Positions 36,011 through 49,529 of a stretch of DNA of 64,000 nucleotides are shown one piece after another. Source of the DNA: Callorhinus ursinus (lineage: Eukaryota > Chordata > Mammalia > Carnivora > Otariidae); assembly GCF_003265705.1 (NCBI RefSeq), contig NW_020312788.1, positions 2,486,405-2,550,404 of the forward strand, written 5' to 3'. The translations under genes were made by a program, and so were the position numbers. A model generated the notes under the pieces. That model was not told where the DNA came from, ran no database searches, and saw only the letters and a program-made list of their open reading frames with translations. The number at the start of each line of letters is the position of its first letter. Within the stretch, counting starts at the first letter, position 1.

Positions 36011-38734
36011 AATGGCCTCCCACTTCTCCAGCTGGCTGAAGGGAGCACCCACGGCTCCCATGTGAAAGGAGAAGCATCCTTTGTCTCTGCAGATGTGTGT
36101 AGTTGCTAAAAGAGAAGGGAATTTGGTGGTAGTAACTTGTTACTGAAGAGCAGTCTTCTTTGTGTGTGTGTGTGTGTGTGTGTTTTTAATAAACTGACCC
36201 AAACTCTATCAAAGACAAAAATATTTCAGTAAATTTTAAGACTGGAGAAAGATTTAGGGAATTTTTTTGAAGTTTGCATTATATATACCACTACAAGAAT
36301 ACTTAAGTAGCTTATGGTGAATCCACATGATGGTTTATTGTCCAACTGTTGAAATAATATTTTCAAATATTATTTAAAGACATGGGGAAATGCTTGCCAC
36401 GTGATAAGTGAAAAGGCAAGGTACAATATGAACTATGCAACATATGTATATGCATGATAGTAAAGGAGTTGACACAAATTAACTGTCCATAGGTTCTAAA
36501 ATCTCTACATAGAAAACAAGTTGAATTTATATTTGTTATAAATGTTATTATACATGTAATTGTACATGTTATTATACATGTATAACAATTATAATTGTTT
36601 TAAAAATTTTGCATTCCAGTATCAGTTCTGAACTGCTAGACTGCCGTCATATTTTCCTATGATCTTTTGCATTATTTTAAAATTATAATCCTTATATAGA
36701 ATTTCAAAAGTCCAAAAGCCATGAATCACCAACCAAACTAATAATGCATTTTAAAAAGTACTATATCACATTTAACTTTGGGGAAAAAATACTCTGCGAG
36801 TATTTAACTGGTGGAGTGGAAGCATTAATACATATAAGTAACCCCCAAAGCATCAAGTTTTCAAAGAAAACCACACAGTGCTAAATAAATGTGAAATAAT
36901 ACCAAACTTCCTCAAGATGTGAATTTGAAACAGGCTCTATCTTTACCAAGAAACTAAATTCCTAACAATATGTATCATTCTCATCCAATCAGGCTTTCGT
37001 TTATCACTGTGATTTTTTTTTTTTTAAGTCCTCAACCTTATTTTGTTACTCTTGGCTTTGCCTGACCAGTCAGTACACATGACTATTTCAGAAGTTATTA
37101 AGTATCTACTATATGTCAACATGTTTGGCAGGAGGCTCCAAAGACTTTATACCATGTTCCCTGTCCAAGGGAGCCCCAGCTGGAGACTCAGCTCTCTGAG
37201 TCTACCTTTCTTTTCAGGGTTTTTGCTGGTTCGGCTGCTCCCTTCAGACACTGCCTTGCACCAGCTCTGTTCTTCCTGCTACAACACCCCCTCCCCGCCT
37301 CCCACTGTTTTATTTACTATTATTTAATGGTGCAATTGTACCAGCCAACAGAAATGACTGTGTGAAATCTAGAAACCATTTAATAGAATATAAAATATAA
37401 AGAAGTAGGGGAAAAGCATTGGTTCCAGAATGCTTTTTTTAAGTTGGTAAGAAAAAGCATATTCTAATTAGCAAAAATAAAAACAAAAGCCAGGGTCATA
37501 GAAGTAAGAAAAATTGTAGATAATTTAAAAAATAGAGCACTAAATGGGACACCAGGACCCAAGGATCTCAGCTGAAAATAATTATCAGAGACCTCACTTA
37601 TTGTAATAGGCTGTCCTGATGCTTAGGCCAGCTATTTTATTAGAGAGCAAAACGCTTTTATTTGGAAGAAACAGCAATACATCTGTAAACCAATCTATTT
37701 GCATAAATCTTGTGATAAAAGTAATCTGAAAACTATTCTTTGATCCTAAGCAATATAATACAAAAAGACAGAAAAAAGGAGCCCAAGTGCGCTGCCAATG
37801 CAAGGTCTCCCCCACCCCCGCCCCCCCATCAAGTACAGCCGAATGTAGCTTTCTATGCAGACATTTGTACTGCATTCCTGTGGGAAGCCTGCAGTATTGA
37901 TTCCTCTGTATCTTGTTACACTGTGTATTTGGTTCTCCTCGGGGATTCTGGTTTTCAGAGGTGCTGGTGATTCTTAGCTAAATACCCCTGGTAACTTTAC
38001 ATTGCCTGCCCTAAATGCATGCAAGAAAGACAAAACCTAATTCTCAATCTGAGGAGTGAAAATGTCAGGATTAAATTTGCTCTCAGGAAACAATAACCCT
38101 CGGAACTACAAATGAGTAACTGGAGGGAATACAAGCCGAAGATAAGAAATGTAAAGTGTCTTCCCAAAGCCTTAAATTGGGAAAAAGGTTTTGTCAGAGA
38201 TGAAAAAGGTGGACCACTGTGCTCCTTTTCCATTCATTGCCTATAATTTGTAAATTAGAGCCTGCCTACCAAACTTGGAAAATTACTTATAATTAATAGA
38301 CATCATAATTCTCCAGCTGATAGTCTAATAGGTAATCTTACATGCTTAATTGAAATGATTTCTTGATCTTCATTTCATTTAAAAATATAATTAAGGACAT
38401 CAATAATAGCAAATTTAAATAAGCATTTTTCTAGCATATTCAGTGTTGTGATACAGCTGTACTTGAATTTCATTTGGTTTCTCCTTTTCCTTTCTGCCTC
38501 CTCCCATGGCACAGAAACTCCAGGACTGCTGATGCTAAGAAGCAACCCAGAGAGGGTTGCCCTGACCACACGCAACCCTTGGCCCCCACCTCTACTCCAG
38601 ATAGGAATCCCCCATACATTTATTGTCTGGACTCAAAATGCACCCTTCTTTGTTCTGTTACATTAAAATCAGGAGACTTTTTCTAATTATCATGCCTCTA
38701 TGTTTAAACACCAGATTTCTAGCTACGTTCTAGA
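36011..38734. other. Unique non-coding DNA with a GT microsatellite and a C-rich tract
   Basis: 2.7 kb with no recognised gene. It holds a (GT)n run at 36161-36182, an AT-rich segment with the 15-bp repeat gttattatacatgta at 36544-36558 and 36568-36582, and a C-rich run at 37808-37827 (C5, C5, C7) that could form a G-quadruplex on the minus strand. Confidence 0.5.
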
Positions 38735-38850
38735 TTCTTTTATCTACAGATGCCTTAAGGGCAGAAACTAACTTGACTGTAATGTCCCCACAGTGCCTCA
38801 TACATAGAGGCTGCTCAGGAGATATGTGTTGAATGTTTTGCTGAGTGAAC
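38735..38850 (+). repeat. L2 3' end
   Basis: gccttaagggcagaaactaa, gtccccacagtgcctcatac and gctgctcaggagatatgtgt, then tgaatgttttgctgagtgaa, form the well-known end of L2 in plus orientation. Confidence 0.7.
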
Positions 38851-39154
38851 TTCCCAGCCAGCCATGTAAACACGTACAGGAATTTTCATTTCTACTCCAA
38901 AGTCCTTTAAGAACCCACATGGCCCTTGCTCTTGTACTGGTAAGAGAGAAAGCATATGCGCACTCCAAACAAGCCATTTCCATATTCTTATTCTGTCGGA
39001 ATTTTCTCTTAAGTAGCAAATAATGTGTTTTCTTGACTTTGTGTCGTAATGCCATGCTCAGGCTCAACTCTGGCTCTTTTATAGACTGTTCTATACAAAG
39101 GAAGTGGCATTCATATCTTCATCTATATGTTCTCTCATTTGGGTGATTGCCTTA

Positions 39155-39290
39155 ATTGTCTATTAAATGCTCATTCTGTGCTGGTCATTGTGGTATGCAC
39201 CAGGAACGCTGTAATGACCAAAGCCACAGTCCAAGTTTGCAAAGAGTTCATTGTACAGGTGATTAAAAAAAACAGAAACAGACAACATGG
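39155..39290 (+). repeat. Ancient interspersed repeat (family uncertain)
   Basis: ctcattctgtgctggtcatt, gtatgcaccaggaacgctgt and gagttcattgtacaggtgat, then aaacagaaacagacaac, match the layout of the related elements at 20325, 29705 and 34905. Confidence 0.45.
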
Positions 39291-40077
39291 AAAAATAGTA
39301 TTATAATTAAGATGAGATACCACAAGGAGTGTTAACATTACCTACCTTAGAGAAAAAGAAAATGTTGGTTGGGGTTAGTATTAACTTTTATTTACATATC
39401 TTATGATAAATTCTCTAGTTAAAATAGAAATTTTAAAATAATGTGATGAACAATGTATATTATTAGCATGATTCTACTATTTAAAATAATGCTCATATAT
39501 ACTGTTTATACATAAAATATCTTCTACATATTCAAGAAGTACTTTAAAAACCAGGGGTAGAAATTGGCATGGGACAGAGGGAAGGAGATTTTTCATTTTT
39601 ATGTTCTTCCATACCATTTGAGCTCATTTCTATGTGCATGTATAATTTGAATTTTAAAATTACTTTTTAAACGTGAAATTAAATAAAAAAGAAAAGAAAA
39701 AGGTAGTGACAAAGGCAAGGCTGACAAAACCATAATGACAAACCAAGGGAAGGCTAGAAATACAATTATTAGCTTTCTAGTGATTAGCTCAAAATGGGAA
39801 GTTTACAATGTCCAGAAAATAAAATGAGACTAATTTGTTCCGGGAGTTTACCTATTCTCATTATTAAGAACCAAGAGAAATTTTTCATAGGAACCCTCAC
39901 AAAGAAGATACTGTGTGACACAGAACATCCTGATATTATTCTCATAATCTTCACAATGACAGGTTTTACAAGACTTCTCATAACGTCTCCCAACAGAAGG
40001 TGATATCAACACAGCAAATGTAATTCACAAAAACATTTCTGAAGGGGGCCAGTTCAATCTGAAGGCCTGGGACTCCC
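39291..40077. other. Unique non-coding DNA
   Basis: AT-rich, nothing recognised. Confidence 0.4.
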
Positions 40078-40288
40078 TGGTTAATAGCACGACTCTGAGA
40101 CTAGACAGCCTGAGTTCAAATGATGGCCCCACCATAGACTTTATGAATGTGGTCAAATTATTCAACTTTTCTGTGCCTCAGTTTCCTTATCTGCCGATAG
40201 GATTTTGTGAGAAATAAATGATTACTTACGCAAATTTTAGCACTGTGCCAGGCAAAGAGCTAAACACTCACTCTGTGTAGCTATTTAC
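40078..40288 (+). repeat. Nearly complete MIR
   Basis: ggttaatagcacgactctga, gacagcctgagttcaaatga, tttctgtgcctcagtttcct and tatctgccgataggatttt, then gcactgtgccaggcaaagag, run through almost the whole MIR consensus, from the tRNA-derived head to the L2-like tail. Confidence 0.85.
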
Positions 40289-40688
40289 ACCATCATCCTT
40301 GAGTTTTTTTCTCACCTAAGCCCTTACTAGGCGGAACATGCCCAATACTGGGGACAGTGGTTCTTGCCAGAAGTTCAGACTCCTAAGCCTCAGCAAAGAG
40401 TTTCCTCTTCTGTGTGGGGACAGGAGCCTAGGACTGAGCAGAGGCCAGAGAGGATGACTCACCCTCTGATATGAATAAGGGAATAATAGGAAACACTGCC
40501 AGGCTATTTCTTAGAAAATATGATGAATATGTTCCATCACATTAAGATGAAAGCAATAGAGACCTCAAAGTTCTACTACATGGGATAGCTCAAATCTGCC
40601 TCCCTGGGATCCCGTCTAAGATCCTAAAGTAGATAACTTGTTGCACAGAATTATTTGTATTTTGTTTATATTACTATTTTTATTAGTG

Positions 40689-40860
40689 CAAACTATGGAC
40701 TAGGCATTGCTCATTTAATTTTTATAGTAAGGCTCAGGTAGGGCTAGTTAATCTAATTTTACAGGTAATGAAACCGAGGCACAGAGAAGTAACTTGTATT
40801 GTGTCACACCTAGAAAAGAGTAGAACGAAGACTCCAGTCCAGCCAAATGGCTCAGCCCAC
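40689..40860 (-). repeat. MIR fragment
   Basis: ttttacaggtaatgaaaccg, aggcacagagaagtaacttg and tgtcacacctagaaaagagt, then gactccagtccagcc, are the reverse complement of MIR. Confidence 0.75.
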
Positions 40861-41524
40861 TCCTAATTGTGGGATTGTATCATACCACATACTACATCGA
40901 TCAGTTCAAAGTTCCAAAATGTCCACTGCAAAATTATAAAGGCTTACTATAGAAAAGGTTTACAATATTTAGTCCCCTTCTAGATAATAAAACATTAATG
41001 TCATGTAAAAGAATGCTTATTCCCTATTTGCCGGTTGCAGGGTTGATGGTGGTAGGGTGACAAGGAGGGGGCTTATATCTACTTACTAATCACCTCATGT
41101 CAAGATGAAGAGGCATCAGAAAATGGCCCTTAAATATGTTAAATTGCTCTAAAAGAAGAGCATTTCTATTGGCTCTGCCTCTTGTGACATGCTATGGTGT
41201 AAGGTCTAGATAAGAGCAAAAAACATGGTCTGTGTTCAGTCATGCAGCTGGGTCCACAGCAGATCTCTGTGCTCAGCCTCCCTGCAGAACTTCTGTGGGA
41301 CTTCTTCAAAATGGGCTAAAACACCTAGAAGGGGTCTAGGGAAATACAGTGTCAAAGTCTGGTTGCACTTCCTATAGCTTGGTCTGAGTAATCAACATTT
41401 GTAATTTGTCAGGCAAGCAGATTATGTAACATTTAGATGTAATGTACAATATGCTAAAAGGAAAAAGTCCACAATTTGAAGTGAGTAGAAATGAATTGCC
41501 CTTACAAACACATGCCAAGCTGGA
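40861..41524. other. Unique non-coding DNA
   Basis: Nothing is recognised. Confidence 0.4.
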
Positions 41525-41680
41525 TGTGCTCATCCATCCTATCAGGCTTAAAGTAAACCCCTTGGGAACAGAGATGGTATCCTTTTTACCTCTATATACC
41601 TAGCACCAGCAGAATGTTTGGCAAATAGCAAGTCCTCAATAACTGTTTATTAATCCAAATGGATTGAAGGCTTCCTGATA
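41525..41680 (+). repeat. L2 3' end
   Basis: taaaccccttgggaacagag, atatacctagcaccagcaga and tggcaaatagcaagtcctca, then ataactgtttattaatcc, match the L2 terminus. Confidence 0.68.
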
Positions 41681-41846
41681 TTTCTCTAGACTGGGGAGTG
41701 GAGATGGGGAAATCATAGTCTCACTCCATATTTGCTGTGTTCCAACTTAAAGAAGAATATTTTCGCTTCCCAAGCAAACATAAAGGTGACTACAATAGTA
41801 TTCTTAGAGACTAAAAAGGCACTGTTACTTTAAAACATAATCTATG

Positions 41847-42290
41847 TGTGATTGAAATATATATATCTCAATGGAATATTACTCAGCCACCAAAAATTGA
41901 AATCTTGCCCTTTGCAATGTCGTGGGTGACACTGGAGGGTACTATGCTAAGCAAAATAACTCAATCAGAGAAAGACAATTATCATATGATTTCACTCATA
42001 TGTGAAATTTAAGAAACAAAACAAAGGAGCATAGGGGAAGGGAGGGAAAATAAAACAAGACGAAATCAGAGAGGGAGACAACCATAAGAGACTCTTCATC
42101 ATAGGAAACAAACTGAGGGCTGCTGGAAGGGAGGGAGGTAGGGGTTTGAGGTAACTGGGTGATGGACATTAAGGCAGGCACATGATGTAATGAGCACTGG
42201 GTGTTATATAAGACCGATGAATCGCTGAACTCTACCTCTGAAACTTGTAATACACTATATGTTAATTAATTGAACCTAAATAAATTTTAA
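41847..42290 (+). mobile_element. 5'-truncated L1 3' end
   Basis: ctcaatggaatattactcag, atcttgccctttgcaatgtc and accataagagactcttcatc, then gagcactgggtgttatataa and aatacactatatgttaatta, give a carnivore-type L1 3' end of about 440 bp. The target-site duplication aaaacataatctatg (41832-41846) / aaaaccataatctatg (42291-42306) has one inserted base. Confidence 0.92.
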
Positions 42291-42389
42291 AAACCATAAT
42301 CTATGCCAAAGGTAAATTCCACATATACTCTTTGGTTAGTTCTCAAACAATAACAACTATCAGTCATTTTGAAATTCTCCCTGAGATTT

Positions 42390-42733
42390 AAAAAAAAAAA
42401 AAAAAGGACAAAACCCACTGAAGAGTGCTTTTAATTGTGATAATTTATGTCATGGGCTTTTGCAGCACATGAGTAGCTCCTAGCAGAGGAAACAGCTATG
42501 GCAGCATGGATTTTTTTCTGGCCAAACTTTGAACACCTCATCCAACAGATGGTCCTCCCAAAGACGTCGGCATTGGATGAGTCACTGCCTCCCACACAAC
42601 TAGTTTTAAAAGAATGGTAGCCAACAGTATACACAGTATCTCCCATATGCTCACTGACCAAGTTGGAAAACCCTACTATTAAGGATCCATTCCTTAAGGA
42701 TAATACCATCTACTTAGTTAAAAAAAAAAAAAG
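42390..42733. other. Unidentified ~310-bp block between two poly(A) runs
   Basis: A16 at 42390-42405 and A13-14 at about 42720-42733 bracket a more GC-balanced block. It holds a 92-codon open frame on the minus strand (42431-42709) and a gacgtcgg CpG cluster. I do not recognise the translation. It could be an old retroposed transcript fragment, but I see no target-site duplication and no conserved domain. Confidence 0.35.
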
Positions 42734-45700
42734 CCAATTGTCTTAGGAAGATTAATACAAACTATTATCAGCCACCAACACAGGGCTATCAGAGCCTTCC
42801 TAAGGACAGTTGAAAGCAAGGCCCTTCAAGAATTAAAAAAAAGTTTCAATGGAAGGTTTAGGAAAGAAATAGGTGCCTAGTGGCAGAGATTCTATACCCA
42901 GGATTTTCTTAATTTGTTTGAAGTGATCAAAAATTCTGCCATACTACTTTATGAACTATCAAATTGTCTTCAAAATTCCAACATACTGATATTCAAATTA
43001 TATCTCCCAGAATACTTTTGCTCTTAGAAAAAGCATATATATTTAATATAATATACATTATATATACATTATACATTTTTCGTCAATTCATGTGTACCTA
43101 TTTTTGGTTGGAAAATCAAAAATGTTTTCAATGTCCCCAGGAGGCTAGGTATATGGTCAATACTCAGGGGAAAAAAAACAAGGATGCAGAAAAGGGAGGT
43201 CCTATGACTTTAAAAGCAAATTGTTTAATCATTTTTCTCCAGTCAGTCCTGCTAACAATTCATGAAAACATTCATAAGGCAATTCCCTTCTTTTCTCATT
43301 GGTTTCCCCTTTGTCCTCTATTTCATGTTTACCAATGTGCTCTGTCTGAACACATCAGACATACCATACATACTCTTTTGGTACTTTAACATGAGCTAAC
43401 ATGACGTGATGAAATGAGAAGGTATTATCAAAATTTCTTTCTCCATTAGCATAAACACTAGTTTACAATACAGCTTGCCCACCATGGTGAAGTTCAGAAT
43501 AGCTTCTCTAGGGAAATTGCCAACTAGTCCATGCCTCTGCCAATGACCTGACATTTCCACTTAGAAAGTACATCCAGTTATCACAAGGGATCAAGCATAA
43601 ACTGAGTAATGAAAACTCTTTAATGAGTAGAATTCTAAATTCTTCTTCAGTTATCTTAGTGTATGAAATATAAATAGCTCACAGATTTTTCTAGAAGTTC
43701 ACAGTACTGCGATAAGGTATCCAAGCATATACAAGGAAGTACTGACACCTGGTCAGCAACAGTAAAGTAGGTGAACAGATGAAATAGTTGGCACTGTACA
43801 GCTTCAAAAGAACTCTTGTACCTCTAGAAGTTCTTGGAATTTTGCCTCTTCAGTCTTATTTTTCTCAACTTTGACTTTTCTTTTCATTTTACATTTTATC
43901 AATTCTGAAAACTTAATGTTTTCCAGGCTGAGACAGATTCTTTTTTTTTTTTTTTTGTAATGTATATATTATCATAGCTCCAGGTCTTTCACCTGCTACA
44001 AAAGGAGAAATCCAAAGCCAGAAGAGTTAAGGGTCTATCATGAAAATACACACTCTATGTAGAAAGAAAATACTATACAGAATCCCAAACTCCATTCTAA
44101 ACCCAGGCGCCTGAGAATTTTCTTTGTTGGAAACTTGTAAATGTGCATTTATCCCTTTAAAACTTCCATATGTTTCTCACTCTGTACACAAGTCAATTCA
44201 GTATGTGTAGTCTCATCATCTTTGGACTAAATGGCTGCCACCATCAAGGCAGAATCTCTCTTGCTAACACTCTAGGATCTATTTAGAAGGAAAGGTCTAT
44301 CAACCTTGATTAGACTAAAACCCAAGAAGCCCACACGCAAACATGGTACTTTCCTCTTGGAGGCCAAAATGTGCAGTGTCCTGATTATTAGGCATGCATG
44401 GCTGCTGTCTAGCAGCATGTAACACCTAACTTAGGATATAATAGGCTTAAATTAAAACCCTGGTTGTGCTCAGAATGTGTGAAGAATGAATCATGGTCAC
44501 ATCAACCTCTCTGGCCTTCAGACACTTCATCTACCACAGAGTTCTTGAGATTATCATTAAGAATACATAGTTTGTGCTTTGTAAAAGTAAATGTGTTCTG
44601 TAAAAGCATGAGCTGAAGCCTTGGGATCACCCATCTTCAATTAACAAAAATTGAAATGTCATGACATAAAATAGACTTCCACACAAAATTCTACCACTAA
44701 CTGATGGCCAGTGCATTCTTAGAGCTGGTTTTGCACTGGTCTGGCCACCACGATTCACTCATATGCCTCTATATGTCTTGCCTTGTGAGTTATGGCATAC
44801 ATTTTGAAAATGTACCACTCACAGACCATTACAATAGATTGTACCTATAACCTTGACTTTAGCAACACTATTCCAGTGATTAAAACCAAAATCCAATTAA
44901 ATCATTTTTAACATTCTATATGATATTGCCATATCAAATTGTATTTTCTTTCCCTAGGCTCTGATATCTTTTGATTTCTGAGATGCATGAAGAATCTGGG
45001 TTTATTAGTTTAAGTACTTAATAACTTAAAACCAAAGGTTTTCAACTCTAAAATTCATTAGGAAGATATATTGAGGGAGACGCATTACAGAACGGCTAAT
45101 AATGAGAATCATCTTGTCCCAGTATCTTTTCTTCCCAACATTCACATGGTACCAAAAAAGGCCATCTAACAATCACTTCCAAGCAGATGATCTTCTAACT
45201 ATTTACTAAAAAGAAATATTTTCCATGTCCCAGAGCATATTGCTAGGGCAGGGATTTGTAAGTTCCAATTCACTTATTGGTTTTGGCAGAATTCTAGTGT
45301 CGCAATTATTAGCTTTTCTGGCAGAAGATACCACTTTTCTGCACAGTAGTCCACAGAAGAGATATCCTAGATTGGTGATAAAACTAGGGAAGCCAAATAA
45401 CAGTGAGGAAGATTTTGAAACAGTGATGTGTAGTTGATAAACCTAAGGACGTAAGAAGTAATTGAAAACAATAACTCACAAATATTTAAGACAATTGAAG
45501 TAGGGTAGCCTACCACAAAATGTCCTCAGGCCATATAATTTTAAGACAGGTTTTTAAGTATTCTCTTTCAAAGGGGAACTATAATCCTTTTTTGTATTGC
45601 AAGGAAAAAAAAATTCCACCTGCACAGGAATGGCCTTGTTTTATGAATAGTTCCCTGAGGCAGTCAAGATGGCTGTTATCTGTGTCAAATCCATCTAGTT

Positions 45701-48623
45701 GAAAATGTATTCCATCAATAACATGGATCAGCCACTGGAAATGTTAGCTGTGGTGAGCCCCGTGGGGTGCCATCCTAGGGTTTAATACTCTTAGGGTTTC
45801 ACTGGAAAAACAGTCATTTATAAACAGAATATTTAATAGGTTTTATTATTTTTCTGAGGGATTCACAAACCTTTAAATGATTTTAATTCTAATAAAAATA
45901 CTGTTAAAAACATTCTTTCATATTTATCTTACTTCCAACAACCTGATTATGCTTTTGCATGCTACCTTTAAAGAAGTCAGACTTCATATAAGTCACTCCA
46001 CATATCTGAACATACATCACATATAAAGGCTGATTGTTGGACCAAGAGGTCTATGGATACTGTCAATATCAGGTAGGAAAAAAGAACACAGTCACCTCGC
46101 CACAGAATTAAAACAGGTATCCTAGTTATCTTTCCAACATGACTTTTCACTTATTCTTACAAGGAATGAAACTGAATGAATGTGAAAGAGTGTGTGTCTG
46201 TGTTTGTGAGACAGAGCAATAGGGACCAGTGTGATCCTCTTAAGACAGACCTAGGAGCTCCCCATGTGCTTTTTAATGGGTGGGAGGGGAGGGAAAAGCC
46301 AGATTTCCTAGGATATTTTTGCTGTTGTTTATGTAATAATAAATTGGGGTGGTTTTTTGTTGTTATTTTACTCATTTATTTGTTTGGTAACCTTACTCAT
46401 CATTTTAGCTCTTTGTAAATGTTCACATCTATTTAAACTTCGAATACAACTAATATAAGGATGGCTAAAGAAACACTTAGCAATTAATTTTTTTCCCTTT
46501 TTTAATATCTCAACCTGTTCATTTAGTAGGTAAGGACTTAGGACTTAAAGACTATTAATGAGTTATGTAGTTTATTAAACATGCTTGAGTTTCTATTGAA
46601 AATAAAGGACCCGAGCTCAGATAATGGCTACATGACCTAATTCCTATAATCAAGCAATAAATTAGTTACTAAAACTAACAGTTCCTAAAATTAAATTTAT
46701 TAGAGTTATTCATAAATTTGCTCCTAATCATTAGATGGTATTCCATTTTTAGAGGCAACGTTTTGGTTATCAACCTGAACAGAGGCAAAAATCCTGAGGT
46801 CGTCTGGCAGCAGAGAGTGACAATTTTCCTATTAATGAAGCTTCTGGCCACAGATCAACTAGTGACCCTAATGACCAGTTTCCTTGAACCAAGTTCTCTT
46901 ATGTCATTAGCATCATCACTGCCTGTCAGTAAATGTGACTGCAAATTGCAGTCACTTACAGCCACTTTTTTAACAGGTCTTTCACAAGGTCTAATTATAT
47001 GAGGCTTGTTGTGAAGCTACAGAAAAGTAAAATGAGATAATGTATGAGAAGGAGACTTGGAAGCAACAACATACCACACAAAAATGTTTCACCAGCTAAT
47101 AAACAATCAATCCTTAGAGGAGCAGGGCTTTGTTTTATGAACTACCTGGTAACTGGGATATTAGCCACTCTTTCAAAAGACACTTATTTGGAAACAGGAT
47201 AAGGGCTTAGATATGTTAGACTGAACTCATATTAAAGTTACTTTAAAAACCCTGCACAAGTTATTTCCTTCTTTCTTCTGCCCTGTAATTCACAGAACTA
47301 ATTTCACGTTGTCCCAAAGGTGATAGAGAAGATATTTAACATGAGTGTGAATGTCTGTGGAAGAGAAACATGTCATATGGCCCTCATAGATTCTCCTTAA
47401 GAGGAGGAAGAGAAAGGGCTATCTTCGTAAGACTCAAAATCTTTGTTGGAAACGGAGCTGGGAATTGTACAAACCCTCACTGCTGCAACAGGTCTCACCG
47501 TAAAATATCCAAAGCCCGACTTCTCTTTAGTCTCTCAGCATTGCTAAGGGTAAGGTAGTTTAGTGAGTCCGATTCTTGGCGGCTCAGCGCTTGAAGAGAC
47601 CTACCCCAAGGAGTACCTGTGCCTCCCAGGAAGACCGCCTCGTCCTTTACAAACAAAAACCTTTCTCCCCCATATCCTCACTTTTCTTTCTCTTACCACC
47701 CTGGCTCCTCCAGCCACGCCTCAGTCATGCCCACCCATGCCACCTCTACCCAATCCACAGGGTTGCCACAATCCCCAAAGCAGAAGGAAAGTATTGTTAC
47801 CTATGGTGTTCAAGAAGAGTGATCCTGATAAAAATGGGATATGAAGCAATGAACGACTGCTGATGTTTTTACAAAGATGACCTTATTTGGTACCAGGAAA
47901 AATAAAAACGCACATTCAAAACTGTCCAGAAATCCCACGAAAGAGATTTTTGTGGTAACCAGAAGGGTCACAATAATGCACCACGTAGCTACCATCAGCA
48001 CAGACCTAGTAAGAAGACTTCCAGCAAACCCTTGCTCAAAAAAAAAAAAAAAAAAATCACTGGAAGTCAGATGAGGTAGACCAAAGCAACTGGATACTGC
48101 CTCTGGAATGGAATAAATAGATAAGGGGGGAAAGATATTTTAATTTGCCCCAGGATCTCTCTATGAATTAATTGGTATTGACTTAAGTGCTTCAGGAGTT
48201 AGGCTATTTCATTTATGGATGGCATTGGTATTTGTTGGTAGAGCCAAGGAAATGCAAAGGTAACAACTGATGAGCCATGGGCCAGAGCGGGAGGGAAGAC
48301 TAGAGAAATAAACTAACCAGCTCTGCCAGGGATTTGATGGTGAACAGACAGATGTGGTAATAGAGTAGAGAGTGCTCCTCTACTAGGACAACTGGACACT
48401 CCTTGACATGTGTGACTCCTGTACCTCCCTTCCCCTCATGAGATACCAAAGCTGACGCCTGCAAGGAAGAAAATGGAAAATCAAGATGAATCTTATCCTA
48501 CCAAAATGGACAGATGTTTCTTTGGCCTTTATCATCGACTCCCCTAATGTCAGAATGAAACCTGGAACAAGCAAACAACTACAGAGAAAACATTTAGGAT
48601 GTGGAACTGCAACTCCTTTTTTA
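42734..48623. other. Repeat-poor unique DNA
   Basis: Almost 6 kb in which I recognise no LINE, SINE, LTR or gene. It holds T16 at 43941-43956, a poly(A) run at 48039-48056, an AT-rich patch near 43035-43080, and several 60-141-codon open frames without domains. Poly(A) at 48039 may end an old retroposon whose body I cannot identify. Confidence 0.45.
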
Positions 48624-48637
48624 AAAATTAAAGAATG

Positions 48638-49529
48638 GGGTCTTCGGGCGAGGAAGATGGCGTCAGCCATGCTGGTGCTTGTCGTCCCACTGTGGCCGGC
48701 AGCCCGGGGACTCCTCCGGAGCTGTTGGGAACTACTACAGCGGAAACTTCGGCAGAGCGGACCAGGTCTTCCCAGTCCTCTGTGGGGACCAGCATTAGCA
48801 GTCCAAGGTCCAGCTATATTTACAGAACCAGCAAATGATACCAATGGAAGTAAGGAGATTTTCAGCCTTTCCGATAGTATCTTTTGGATGGCAGCTCCTA
48901 AGAACAGACGCAGCATTGAAGTTAACTGCTGTAGGGGAAGAAACCCTCAGAAGCTTATTAAAGTTAAGAACAATATTGACGTTTGTCCTGCCTGTGGTCA
49001 CCTGAAACTGAAACACATCCTTTGTGGCTACTGCTATGAGAAGGTGTGCAAGGAGACTGCAGAAATCGGAAGACAGGGAAACAAGAAGGGGGCCCTTTTA
49101 AGGCTCCTTCCGTGGAGACTGTGGTGCTGTACACAGGAGAGGCACCGTCTCAACGAGATCGCGGTAAGAGAATCACTGAACGAGACAGGAAGCGACCATC
49201 CTGGTTCACCCAGAATTAAGACCAAAGGTGTTGGAAGAGGATAACTTCATATAAAACATTTGTCCTGAAAGAGAGGAAAACTCTTTGTTTTCATGTTGGT
49301 TTTGAGCTTGTTTTTAAATCATCAATCTAGTGTAAAACGGTCTCTCAAAGCAGTTAGTTTTGTGGGGTAATTTGAAGAAAATACCAGGAGTAAACTCTGA
49401 AAATATTTGTTTATACAGAGGCACAATGGGTTAATATGTCTGTTTCTGTTATACTGTAAGGTTTTAAGTGAATATAAAATTCCCAGTACAGAAAAATAAA
49501 ACAAATGATTTAAAATTAAAAAAAAAAAG
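48638..49529 (+). pseudogene. MRPL32: Processed retrocopy of MRPL32 (mitochondrial ribosomal protein L32)
   Basis: The parent gene encodes a 39S (large) mitoribosome subunit protein that is imported and matured in the matrix. Here an ATG at 48657 opens [10 protein letters not shown]..., followed by FTEPANDT (around residue 60), [18 protein letters not shown] and the zinc-ribbon part VCPACGHLK...CGYCYEKVC with all four cysteines kept. Near 49075, after EIGRQ, a small deletion (about 4 bp against the parent as I recall it) shifts the frame. The MRPL32 reading resumes in another frame ([18 protein letters not shown]...) to the usual end SWFTQN and a TAA at 49217-49219. No introns are present. 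A 3' UTR follows with AATAAA at 49495-49500 and poly(A). The 14-bp duplication aaaattaaagaatg at 48624-48637 and 49530-49543 proves L1-mediated insertion. Not expected to make a working protein. Confidence 0.95.

Noticed and set aside
35687..36061. 124-codon minus-strand open frame
   Set aside because: The plus strand looks like an ancient interspersed repeat, and the translation shows no family.
47563..48056. Possible retroposed transcript ending in poly(A) at 48039-48056
   Set aside because: No target-site duplication was found and the overlapping 93-95-codon frames match nothing I recognise.
48383..48916. 177-codon minus-strand open frame
   Set aside because: It is antisense to the MRPL32 retrocopy; its length reflects the GC-rich 5' part of that copy.
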